In this document: positions 38,627-46,187 of the stretch, piece by piece | Numbering within the stretch: the stretch's first letter is position 1 | How the letters are laid out: each line of letters starts with the position of its first letter | NCBI RefSeq assembly: GCF_003313245.1 | Contig: NZ_QJSD01000007.1 | Location: forward strand, 93,358-157,357 | DNA from: Primorskyibacter marinus | Lineage (GTDB): Bacteria > Pseudomonadota > Alphaproteobacteria > Rhodobacterales > Rhodobacteraceae | Length of the DNA: 64,000 nt | Direction: 5' to 3' | Notes under the pieces: generated by a model | The model's database searches: none | What the model was told of the DNA's origin: nothing | Seen by the model: only the letters and a program-made list of their open reading frames with translations | Translations under genes and position numbers: made by a program

Positions 38627-39862
38627 TCAGTCCTTGTTTGCCACGATATCGACAAAGCGCGCCTGCGCATCATCGGCACTGATCGAGGTGTCCTGGAAGA
38701 ACTGAACAAACAGATCGTTGAGCTGGTTGTTCGTATCCTCGGTATTCAGCATGTTCACATCCGGCATGATCGCCCCCGAGGCGAGGATCTCCAGCCCCTT
38801 TTTCATGCAGTCATTTGCGGCCTCCAGATCGACATCCGCACGCACCGGCAGTGACCCTTTCTTGAGGTTGAACGCCACTTGCGTCTGCGGGTTGAGCAGC
38901 GTCGCGGCAAGCGCATCCTGCGCGGCCGAGATCTCTTCATCATCCACCACCGGAAAATAGATGGCGTCGCCCCCGGTCGAGATCACCTCGTTGACACCAA
39001 GGCCCGGCAGGCAGGTGTAATCTTCGCCCGCTACCTCGCCGGCCACGGCAAATTCACCCTGCGCCCAGTCGCCCATGATCTGACCCCCGGCCTGATCGGT
39101 GATGACAAGGTTTGTCGCCTGGTTCCAATCCTGCACGTTGGACCCTTGGACCATTTCGCGCATGTCCGACGCCGCCTGGAAGACGCGCTTCATCGCATCG
39201 CCCGCGGCCATTTCGGCATCTCCGTCACCATAGATCTTCTGAAGAGCGCCCGGCCCGCCCAGCGTTGCCATCAGCACGTTGAACGCACCAGAACTTTGCC
39301 AGGGCTGCCCGCCAAGCGCCATCGGCGTGATGCCTGCCTCGCGCAGCGCGGGGCCAGCGGCCACGAATTCATCCCAATTGGTCGGCACATCCAGACCGGC
39401 CTTTTCAAACGCGGCATTGGACAGCCACAACCACTGCCAGGAATGGATATTGACCGGCGCGCAATATATCCGACCATCCACCGTGCAGGCATCCAGCAGC
39501 GACGGCGGGTTCACGATGTCTTTCCAGCCTTCGGCCTCGGCCACATCCGTCATGTCGCGCAGAAGGCCCGCTTCGATCAGTTCTTCCGCCTGACGGCCAT
39601 GGTTGAACTGGAACGCGCCCATCGGATCACCGCCGATGATCCGGCTGACCATCACCGGACGGGCCGTACCGCCCCCGCCGGCGATCGCGCCATCAACCCA
39701 TGTGTGATCGGTCTGCGCCTCGAATTCACGGGCGAATTCGGCCACGGCGGCCGCCTCGCCGCCCGACGTCCACCAATGGGTCACCTCAAGGTCAGCAGCC
39801 AAAGCTGCCGAACCCGCGCAAAGCGCCGTGGTGGCCGCGAAGAAAGTGCGGAATGCAGTCAT
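38627..39862 (-). CDS. sugar ABC transporter substrate-binding protein (glucose/mannose type)
   Basis: The 411-residue protein starts with a signal peptide (FRTFFAATTALCAGSAALA, cleavage before about residue 23) and is exported to the periplasm. The mature part begins ADLEVTHWWTSGGEAAAVAE and contains AIAGGGGTARPVMVSRIIGG and NIHSWQWLWLSNAAFEKAG, resembling GtsA-like glucose/mannose-binding proteins of CUT1 importers. It is the first gene of the leftward sugar operon, so two LacI-type operators lie just upstream of its start. Ligand cannot be fixed by sequence; the GH43 remnant hints at plant-derived pentose oligosaccharides. Confidence 0.93.
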   Translation of the reverse strand: MTAFRTFFAATTALCAGSAALAADLEVTHWWTSGGEAAAVAEFAREFEAQTDHTWVDGAIAGGGGTARPVMVSRIIGGDPMGAFQFNHGRQAEELIEAGLLRDMTDVAEAEGWKDIVNPPSLLDACTVDGRIYCAPVNIHSWQWLWLSNAAFEKAGLDVPTNWDEFVAAGPALREAGITPMALGGQPWQSSGAFNVLMATLGGPGALQKIYGDGDAEMAAGDAMKRVFQAASDMREMVQGSNVQDWNQATNLVITDQAGGQIMGDWAQGEFAVAGEVAGEDYTCLPGLGVNEVISTGGDAIYFPVVDDEEISAAQDALAATLLNPQTQVAFNLKKGSLPVRADVDLEAANDCMKKGLEILASGAIMPDVNMLNTEDTNNQLNDLFVQFFQDTSISADDAQARFVDIVANKD

Positions 39863-39930
39863 GTTTGTTCCTCCCTTCCGGCGCGGATGGATCCGGACCG
39901 GCATTATCTGAAGCGACCTCAGCTTGCCGC

Positions 39931-39942
39931 GTAATCGATTAC
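39931..39942. promoter_or_regulatory. LacI-type operator 1
   Basis: The perfect 12-bp palindrome GTAATCGATTAC lies between the binding-protein gene and the divergent LacI gene. It has the central CG and TAAxCGxTTA form of LacI/GalR operators. A second site lies 42 bp away, centre to centre. Confidence 0.75.
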
Positions 39943-39971
39943 ATTCAACGTCAGACCAACTCTGCTTGCCA

Positions 39972-39985
39972 TGTAAACGATTACA
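39972..39985. promoter_or_regulatory. LacI-type operator 2
   Basis: The near-perfect palindrome TGTAAACGATTACA has the same TGTAA-CG-TTACA form as operator 1. The spacing of 42 bp, four helical turns, would let one LacI tetramer or two dimers bind the same face and control both divergent promoters. Confidence 0.75.
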
Positions 39986-40065
39986 CCTATAATCGGACTG
40001 AGGCGGATTCGTGTCAAGCCGTCCATGTCAAAAATCGTGTTTGTCCAGAAGTGACCCGTCAATCC

Positions 40066-41088
40066 ATGAGTGAAAAGCCCCCCCGGATTCAAGATGTTGC
40101 CCGCGCGGCAGGGGTATCGACGGCAACCGTCAGCCGGGCGCTCAGCAACCCGGATCTGTTGACCAAACCCACAAGAGAGGCGGTTTTCGAGGCCGTTCGC
40201 AGCACCGGATACCGCGTCAATCGCGCGGCGCGAAACCTGCGAAAGCAAAGCGCAAATGCGATTCTGGTGCTGGTTCCCAATCTCGGGAATCCGTTTTTCT
40301 CAAAGATACTGGAAGGGATCAGCGAAGGGTTCGCGGGCAGCGATGTTTCGGTGCTCATCACCGATTCCAATCATCTGCCGGAACATGAACGCCGCTTGAC
40401 GGATTACTTTCTGGACGGCCGCATCGACGGGATGATTTCGCTGGACGGGAATCTCACCACGACCGACATGACGGAATTTGCCCGCGAGAATGTCGGCGAC
40501 AGGATCGTCTTTGCCTGCGAATGGGTGCAGGATGCCCCAATGCCGTCGGTCCGCAGCGACAATTACAAGGGCGCGCAGATCGCGGTCCAGCACCTGTACG
40601 AGTTGGGCCACCGGCGGATCGCGCATGTAACTGGGCCTGCCGATAACCGGCTGACTCATGTGCGCCGCGAAGGCATGCTGGCCGAAAGGCAGCGCCTTGG
40701 CTTGCCGCAACGCCCTGACTGGATCATTCGCGGTGACTTCTCTTTGCGTTCGGGCCGCGAGGCGGCGCAGCGAATCGTCGCGATGCAGGACCGGCCCAGT
40801 GCAGTGTTCTGCGCCTCGGACGAGGTCGCATTTGGCTTGATCGCCGGGCTGAACGCGGCCGGATTGCGTGTTCCCGAAGACATCTCGGTGGTCGGCTTCG
40901 ATGACATTGATCAGGCCGAACACTACGTTCCGGCGCTTACCACGATCCGCCAGGACCGGATCGGCCTTGGCCGCTCTGCCGCAGCACTGCTGCTTGGACA
41001 AATGACCAACGCGCACAATGCTCCCGCAGCAGAGGTGGAACTTCTCGACGTGACGCTGATCGCGCGCGACAGCACCGCGCCGCGCTGA
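40066..41088 (+). CDS. LacI family transcriptional regulator of the sugar cluster
   Basis: The 340-residue protein has the N-terminal LacI helix-turn-helix (IQDVARAAGVSTATVSRAL, residues 8-26) and hinge, then a periplasmic-binding-protein-like effector domain with ILVLVPNLGNPFFSKILEGI and VVGFDDIDQAEHYVPALTTIRQD. The ATG at 40066 directly precedes the HTH; the upstream frame is not conserved. It is divergent from the ABC operon across two matching operators, so it almost certainly represses that operon and itself until a sugar ligand binds. Confidence 0.93.
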   Translation: MSEKPPRIQDVARAAGVSTATVSRALSNPDLLTKPTREAVFEAVRSTGYRVNRAARNLRKQSANAILVLVPNLGNPFFSKILEGISEGFAGSDVSVLITDSNHLPEHERRLTDYFLDGRIDGMISLDGNLTTTDMTEFARENVGDRIVFACEWVQDAPMPSVRSDNYKGAQIAVQHLYELGHRRIAHVTGPADNRLTHVRREGMLAERQRLGLPQRPDWIIRGDFSLRSGREAAQRIVAMQDRPSAVFCASDEVAFGLIAGLNAAGLRVPEDISVVGFDDIDQAEHYVPALTTIRQDRIGLGRSAAALLLGQMTNAHNAPAAEVELLDVTLIARDSTAPR

Positions 41089-41278
41089 TTGAAACGCGTA
41101 GCGCGATAAGCTTGTTGGGATATCCTAAAGCAGTAATTTGTGCCCCAGATACCAAAGCCTGTGCAGGCCACGCCCTGACCGGCCACGCCTGTCAATGCAG
41201 ATGACGAGCGAGTTGCAAAACGAAACCCTGATCCCCCTTGCAGCCATCCGCCAACCCGTCTAAAGAAGCAACGGCTTC

Positions 41279-41352
41279 GGCGAGTTGGCGGAGTGGTTAC
41301 GCAGCGGATTGCAAATCCGTGTACACCGGTTCGATTCCGGTACTCGCCTCCA
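41279..41352 (+). tRNA. tRNA-Cys (GCA), integration site of two elements
   Basis: The 74-base gene folds fully: acceptor GGCGAGT with ACTCGCC, discriminator T and encoded CCA, anticodon stem GGATT/AATCC with anticodon GCA, and T arm with GGTTCGATTCC. Its 3' half (41306-41352) recurs exactly at 52354-52400, so it serves as the left attachment site. Confidence 0.97.
41306..41352 (+). repeat. attL: 47-bp direct repeat of tRNA-Cys 3' end
   Basis: The 47 bases from the anticodon stem to the CCA end are repeated without mismatch at 52354-52400. This is the pattern left by a tyrosine integrase that inserts in a tRNA gene and restores it. Confidence 0.93.
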
Positions 41353-41382
41353 ATAAAATCAGATACTTAGCGAACACATCGC

Positions 41383-41418
41383 GTAAGCATCTGACCTCAT
41401 GTAAGCACAATGTAAGCA
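41383..41418. repeat. three GTAAGCA direct repeats, candidate integrase arm sites
   Basis: GTAAGCA occurs at 41383, 41401 and 41412, just inside attL, and again at 52229 beside the integrase start near attR. Short repeats at both inner ends of an element are typical of arm-type sites bound by the integrase N-terminal domain. Confidence 0.5.
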
Positions 41419-41485
41419 ATTCGCCCGGCTTGCGTGGATTCGCCCATGTGCTACGGTTCAGGCTGTAGAAGGAAGGGATAGTGAC

Positions 41486-41677
41486 ATGGCCGATCAGATT
41501 AGACTACAGCAAGACGTTGCACAGACTGCATATACAATGGCGCTAGCCATGTGGCACGAGTCAAACCCAGAGTCCCCTAGCGTAGAAGATGCAGAGAAAT
41601 TCATTGCGATGGTGAATCGCTGCGCGCAAGCCCTCAAGGGGGGGCTGCCTGACCGACAGGCTAACGCCTTTCTCTAG
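41486..41677 (+). CDS. small helical protein next to attL, unknown
   Basis: The 63-residue product begins MADQIRLQQDVAQTAYTMAL and is probably all helical, with a conserved-looking WHESNPESPSVEDAEKFIAMV stretch. A strong AAGGAAGGG site lies about 8 bases upstream. It is the only rightward gene of Element I and its end overlaps the convergent gene at 41661. I do not recognise it; the position beside attL suggests an accessory role. Confidence 0.6.
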   Translation: MADQIRLQQDVAQTAYTMALAMWHESNPESPSVEDAEKFIAMVNRCAQALKGGLPDRQANAFL

Positions 41678-42119
41678 CACTCCTAGGCAACATATCTACC
41701 CACGTCAGCGCATACCGCACGGCCTCGGGAATACCCATCTCGGGGCCGTCAATTGTGGCCTCGATAACCGTTGCCCACCCTAACCGGATCATCACGCCGC
41801 CGTCCTTACGCGGCTTTGCGTCCCGATAGACCCATTCCCCGGTCAGTTCCCCACGATCATCGACGGATTGTGCGGCCTCCTGCACACTGTGAACGGTCCA
41901 CCACGCAGGCGGGTAGAACACCTTCGGAGCCTGCCGGGCGAGCGGGTCTATCAGCATATACCGCACCCGCCGCTTGCCTATGCCGTAGCCCAACCGTTCC
42001 TCCACCACGGGCCACACTTCACCGGGCGGCAGGACGCCCAAGCCCGGCACGGATTGATAACCGCCTTCAAGCACCTTCTGCGACCACGTCAGATCAGACA
42101 GCTTACTGATTTTTCGCAC
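41661..42119 (-). CDS. hypothetical element protein
   Basis: The 152-residue product starts at a GTG (42119) that overlaps the end of the preceding gene. Notable segments are GKRRVRYMLIDPLARQAPKVFYPPAWW and an alternating hydrophobic C-terminus. I recognise no family. As the last leftward gene of the structural operon it could be a helper-interaction or packaging factor, but that is only positional. Confidence 0.6.
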   Translation of the reverse strand: MRKISKLSDLTWSQKVLEGGYQSVPGLGVLPPGEVWPVVEERLGYGIGKRRVRYMLIDPLARQAPKVFYPPAWWTVHSVQEAAQSVDDRGELTGEWVYRDAKPRKDGGVMIRLGWATVIEATIDGPEMGIPEAVRYALTWVDMLPRSARERR

Positions 42120-42423
42120 GCCAATACTCCCGTGAGTGCATCCGCCGCCGGTCTTGAAATTCCGGGTCCGTCTCGTAGCGGTCGCGGTAGATCGGCCTCA
42201 TATCCGCGCGATATTCCGGCGTCCGATGCCGCCTGAGCGTGCATTCGACACAGCACGCACTGGACACATGCCGTTCGGCAACGTGGCCTTTCTTGCAGGG
42301 CTTGCCGGTGAAGTAGCGTTTTAGCCCCATGTCGCGGGCGGTGGCACGGTCGATAGGCTCGCCCCAATAGAACGTCTCGGGCGGGTCCAGCACGGGCAGG
42401 ATATACTTCTCTTCCTTAGCCAT
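42103..42423 (-). CDS. zinc-binding HNH/endonuclease VII-like small protein
   Basis: The 106-residue protein has the motif YFTGKPCKKGHVAERHVSS followed by CCVEC, a cysteine/histidine arrangement seen in phage HNH or endonuclease VII-like proteins. A charged C-terminus with repeated RYRDRY-like residues follows. It overlaps the portal gene by 8 bases and the downstream gene by 17. It may help packaging like other phage HNH proteins, but the HNH active site is not complete, so it may only bind DNA or metal. Confidence 0.65.
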   Translation of the reverse strand: MAKEEKYILPVLDPPETFYWGEPIDRATARDMGLKRYFTGKPCKKGHVAERHVSSACCVECTLRRHRTPEYRADMRPIYRDRYETDPEFQDRRRMHSREYWRAKNQ

Positions 42424-43477
42424 CCTGCCAGTCCACCAGCTTCATGGCCGCATCAGGATCAACACCGGCTTCCTTGGCCATCGCCATCGCCTGCACAATG
42501 GTCGCGGCTGCACGGGCACGTCCGCCAGCGTCAAACGCCTGTAGCGGTCGCATCACGTCCAGCTTGACCGGCTGGCCCAGCTTCGCGGTGATCTCTTCGG
42601 CCATCAGCATGGCAATGGGTTGCAAGGTCCATTGCGCCAGATGCCTCTGAGCCTCGCGGATAAGCGGCCCCTGGGCGTTGTCCGCCAGCAGCGCGGGCAG
42701 GACGCCATAGGCATTCAGGATCGCGCCCTTTGCCGCCTTCCAGTTTTCTGTTGCGCCCGTATTGGTCATGTCGGGCGACAGGCTGGACGGCTTCCAATCC
42801 TGCGCAGGACCGGGACCACCAGCGGCAGACACGTTGACGCTTTCCCGCAACATGACGCGACCACGACGCCCACGGAAACCCCGTGCCAGCGTTTCCAGAT
42901 CGGTGCCCGGAGCCTCGGGGAACGGCACGATATGCGAGCCAAGCGGCGCGTTGGCGTAGACCTCGGCCAGCGACGTTTCCAGCGTGTGCAGCAGATCAGC
43001 GGACAGCGTGGATCGGCGCAGCGGGGAAACACCATACCACGGCGCAACCGGATCGGCCCCGATGGTGAAGTGCAGCACTTCGGCAGCAAGCGCGGTCACG
43101 GCATAGGCACCACCGGTTTCCGGGATGCTGAGACGATAGGCACGGGGCTTGCCGTTGCGCGTGGACATTTCCCAATCGGCGGCAGGCAACAGGCCATCAT
43201 CGGAGATATAGAAAACAGCTTCACCACGCAGCGCCAGGGAGCGGGCGGCAAGCGCCATGTCGCGCCGGGTCAACAGATCGGTGCCGTCGATGTCCGCCGC
43301 ACTCAGAGCGCCTTCCCACAGCGACACAGCGCCCTGCACGGTGGCGGTGAGTTCCCCAAGCCCAGACTGACCGGAGATATACGCCTCGCGCGCCGACATG
43401 ACCTGTGCCGTGTATCCGGCAGCAGAGGCGGAACGGGTTTCCTCGGGTTCGGATTTGCGCTTGAGCCAATCAAACAT
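42416..43477 (-). CDS. phage portal protein (HK97 family)
   Basis: The 353-residue protein shows the portal-family pattern: start MFDWLKRKSEPEE, then GELTATVQGAVSLWEGAL, LALRGEAVFYI, VLHFTIGADPVAPWYGVSPL and a long helical C-terminus with LIREAQRHLAQWTLQPIAMLM. Portals form the dodecameric ring through which DNA enters the capsid. It is slightly shorter than typical (about 390-420). The ATG at 43477 overlaps the adaptor gene stop by 8 bases. Confidence 0.88.
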   Translation of the reverse strand: MFDWLKRKSEPEETRSASAAGYTAQVMSAREAYISGQSGLGELTATVQGAVSLWEGALSAADIDGTDLLTRRDMALAARSLALRGEAVFYISDDGLLPAADWEMSTRNGKPRAYRLSIPETGGAYAVTALAAEVLHFTIGADPVAPWYGVSPLRRSTLSADLLHTLETSLAEVYANAPLGSHIVPFPEAPGTDLETLARGFRGRRGRVMLRESVNVSAAGGPGPAQDWKPSSLSPDMTNTGATENWKAAKGAILNAYGVLPALLADNAQGPLIREAQRHLAQWTLQPIAMLMAEEITAKLGQPVKLDVMRPLQAFDAGGRARAAATIVQAMAMAKEAGVDPDAAMKLVDWQDG

Positions 43478-43985
43478 GGGCCAGCCCTTCCTTGCGATAT
43501 TTCTTGAGAAGTTCGGCGGCACCGGAGTTGCCCAATGCCCCCCAGTCGCGGCGGCGGGACCAGCTTTCGCTAATGTCGCCCACGTCGATGGAATAGCGGG
43601 ATACGCCGTTCATCGGCTCGGCAGCGTAGTAATCAGCAAGCCGCTTATAGGCTTCCTCAATGCCCGCCGTGACGGCCCGCCCGCCAACTGTGCAAACGAC
43701 GATTGACCGCTCGGAAAGCGTCACCTCGCCAAAGTCATTCACTTCGGCAGGATCGCCATTAACGGTGTCAATAACACAAGGGTAATACGGTGGACGCCAC
43801 GCCAGAACGCCATGCGGACAAACAACAAATTCAATTTCAGAAGTAGACCAGCGGCACGCACAATAATTCTCCAGTTTTGACCAGATCACTTCGGGCACGG
43901 TGCCCGTTACGCCAGAAGGTGCAGGCGGGTATGTGATCGAGATTTCGGTTTCGGTTTCGATGTATTGGGAAGTCATCAGCGCCAC
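43470..43985 (-). CDS. probable head-tail adaptor (gp6-like), hypothetical
   Basis: The 171-residue product has a MTSQYIETETEISITYPPA start and a C-terminal helical part with GIEEAYKRLADYYAAEP. Between the protease and portal genes, with overlaps on both sides, its place and size fit a head-tail adaptor or completion protein, but the sequence match is weak. The cysteines in the middle (CACRWSTSEIEFVVCPHGVL) are unusual for such proteins. Confidence 0.55.
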   Translation of the reverse strand: MALMTSQYIETETEISITYPPAPSGVTGTVPEVIWSKLENYCACRWSTSEIEFVVCPHGVLAWRPPYYPCVIDTVNGDPAEVNDFGEVTLSERSIVVCTVGGRAVTAGIEEAYKRLADYYAAEPMNGVSRYSIDVGDISESWSRRRDWGALGNSGAAELLKKYRKEGLAHV

Positions 43986-44578
43986 CTGTAGGCTGCGGGT
44001 TTCGGGTTCGGCAGGATCAGCCCGCTATCGAGTTGCCGCATGTCCAGTTCGGTGCCCTGATAGGCGGGACGGGTAACAATGCTCATTTCAAACAGGATCG
44101 CCGCGAAGATGGTGCGGATCAGCGCATTCCCTTCCTCGGGATCTTCCTCTTCCACCGTCTCGGCCTCTTCCACGGCCTCGGGCGGCGCGACACGGAAGCC
44201 GGGGGAAATGCCGATCATCAGGCCGGAAAGGAAAGCGGCAGTGAAGTCTTTCCACCACGTTGATTCCTGAATTTCCGGGACAATGATTGCCTCGAACAGC
44301 AAGGCTTCATCGGTATCATTGAAAAGCAACGTGCCCGCGCGTTTGCTGGCAAGCGGCTTGTCGAAGCTATGGCCCACCAGCAGGTTGATATCCCGGTCGG
44401 GGTCATCCAGCGCGAAGGTGAACGAATGCGGCGCGAATTGTTCTTTCTGGGGCCTGCGACCTTTTCCACCGGAATGGATCGTGGCCCGGTTCATGTAGGG
44501 AAACCTGCCATGAAGGCGGCGAGTGCCATCACCCGCCGCCCGCATCTCAAGCCCACCGTTGAAAATGGGGGCTTCCAT
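43976..44578 (-). CDS. HK97 family prohead protease
   Basis: The 200-residue protein has the U35/HK97 protease pattern: LLVGHSFDKPLASK (catalytic His), AAFLSGLMIGISPGF (Ser) and FEMSIVTRPAYQGTEL near the end. It trims the capsid N-terminal scaffold (delta domain) and itself during prohead maturation. It is directly downstream of the capsid gene (4-base gap), in the opposite order to HK97, where the protease precedes the capsid. Confidence 0.9.
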   Translation of the reverse strand: MEAPIFNGGLEMRAAGDGTRRLHGRFPYMNRATIHSGGKGRRPQKEQFAPHSFTFALDDPDRDINLLVGHSFDKPLASKRAGTLLFNDTDEALLFEAIIVPEIQESTWWKDFTAAFLSGLMIGISPGFRVAPPEAVEEAETVEEEDPEEGNALIRTIFAAILFEMSIVTRPAYQGTELDMRQLDSGLILPNPKPAAYRWR

Positions 44579-44582
44579 TCGC

Positions 44583-45815
44583 TTACCCGAAGTTCGTCAG
44601 GATACGGGTTTGCAGACCACGCGCCACGGTCACGTCAGCGGTGACAAGACCGGTCAGGACCAGTTGCCCCGAAGCCGCGCGGGTGTAGGGGTCGCGGATC
44701 ATATCGACCGCACCCCACATGCCCACAAAGGCCGGTGCCACGCCGTTAACGGTAGTGGTCAGGATCGCGCTACCGGCGGTGAGCTGATTTGCCAGAACCG
44801 GCGACACGCCATGCTTGGTCATCCGGTCGAGTTCGGAAACCGCAGTGCCGGAAACGAGCGTATCGTCCATGTCGCCCCAGATCGCAGGCGGGAATGCCAG
44901 CTTGACCTGCGACGGGTCGGTGATCGCGTTGGCTTCCATGAAGGCGATGATCTCAGCCCGGAACGCAGCCCAATCAGGAGCGGCAGCGCTCATGTCGGTG
45001 GACGTGATGCCGTAGGTTACAGCGCCGGGCACCATGCCCAGAGGTTGACCAGAAGCGCCGGAACCGTTGATAATCGCATCATCCAGAGCAACGGCAATCG
45101 CCGCGCTCATGTCCTGGCGCACGGCATTTTCCAGACCTTGACCCGTTTGCTTGAGGCTCTTCCGGGTAATGACCATTTGCGCGCCCAGCGTGTTATCCGG
45201 CGACACGGTGGCCTCAGTGGTCTGATACGCCGTTGCAGCGCCCACGTCCGACAGTTCGTCAGCCTGCCAGCCGGTTACAGCGCCAGCGGTCGCAACAGGC
45301 CATTCTGCGGTGCCCTGCGGGATGTTGACCGATGCCACGCCCAGCTTGGATGCAACGCTATTCGGAAAGATACGCCCGATGATGTTGCGGGTTGCCTTCG
45401 GGCTAAACAGGTCGCCAGATACGGTCTCACCGGCCCGTTGTTCGAGAGCGGCAAGGGGAAGCGGGATGCCTTGGTATCCACCAGCGGCGCGGAGTTCGTC
45501 CACAATCTCTTTGGTGGCACCATCAAGCGCGCGGCCTTCATCGAGCGCCAGCGCAACTTGCCGAACCTCGAAACGGTCCATCATCTGCGACCATTCCTTG
45601 GCGTCTCGGGTTTCCAGTTCCTCGCCCGCCTCGCGGCGTTCTTCATCCTCGGAGATTAGAGCGGCACGATATTTCGCCTCGTTCTGGCGATACTCTTTAT
45701 CGAGACCTTCCATCGACCGGGTTTCGTCGTCGGTCAGATCATCTTTACCGGCCAACTCGGAAAGAGATTGCCGGATTTCACTTTGTCGTTTTTGAAGTTT
45801 TACGCTTTGCAGCAT
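44583..45815 (-). CDS. HK97 family major capsid protein
   Basis: The 410-residue protein has an N-terminal coiled-coil scaffold (delta domain, about residues 1-90, with LQKRQSEIRQSLSELAGK). It then carries the HK97 fold: NIIGRIFPNSVASKLGV, TAEWPVATAGAVTGWQAD, MVITRKSLKQTGQGLENAV, DDAIINGSGASGQPLGMV and a C-terminal GLQTRILTNFG. This lets the element build its own shell; a smaller shell than the helper's is possible for an 11-kb genome but cannot be read from sequence. Confidence 0.95.
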   Translation of the reverse strand: MLQSVKLQKRQSEIRQSLSELAGKDDLTDDETRSMEGLDKEYRQNEAKYRAALISEDEERREAGEELETRDAKEWSQMMDRFEVRQVALALDEGRALDGATKEIVDELRAAGGYQGIPLPLAALEQRAGETVSGDLFSPKATRNIIGRIFPNSVASKLGVASVNIPQGTAEWPVATAGAVTGWQADELSDVGAATAYQTTEATVSPDNTLGAQMVITRKSLKQTGQGLENAVRQDMSAAIAVALDDAIINGSGASGQPLGMVPGAVTYGITSTDMSAAAPDWAAFRAEIIAFMEANAITDPSQVKLAFPPAIWGDMDDTLVSGTAVSELDRMTKHGVSPVLANQLTAGSAILTTTVNGVAPAFVGMWGAVDMIRDPYTRAASGQLVLTGLVTADVTVARGLQTRILTNFG

Positions 45816-45881
45816 GGATTAATCCTTGGAATTGTTGAAAGTCATCATGACAAACACAATTCTATCGGATTAATGTTTGTG

Positions 45882-46187
45882 CTAAAAATCGGGCAGCTTC
45901 TTCTTTAGCAAAGCATCCCATTCTTTTCGCTCGGGCGATTTTTCGGGAAAGCCCATTTCCAGCCGGGTTTTTCTGGAATGGCACCGCACGCAAAGCGTTT
46001 GCAGGTTATCCAGATCAAATTCCGCGCCGCCGTCTCGAATGGCAACAATATGATCCACCTCAAGACGGCCCCGATTGCCGCATTCAACACAGCGCCAATT
46101 GTCGCGGTCTTTCGCCAGTTTCCGAACGGCCTTCCAACGGGCTGTTTTGTAGATCGCGGAACCGGCGCGTTTCCACCTCATGCCCAT
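45882..46187 (-). CDS. HNH endonuclease
   Basis: The 101-residue protein has the HNH fold: CVECGNRGRLEVDHIVAIRDGG, LDNLQTLCVRCHSRKT. The first Cys pair and VDHI histidine are present. HNH proteins beside terminase stimulate the cos cleavage of packaging in HK97-like phages. The start at 46187 is preferred because AAGG lies 5 bases upstream; it overlaps the terminase end by 10 bases. In Element I it sits between terminase and capsid. Confidence 0.92.
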   Translation of the reverse strand: MGMRWKRAGSAIYKTARWKAVRKLAKDRDNWRCVECGNRGRLEVDHIVAIRDGGAEFDLDNLQTLCVRCHSRKTRLEMGFPEKSPERKEWDALLKKKLPDF

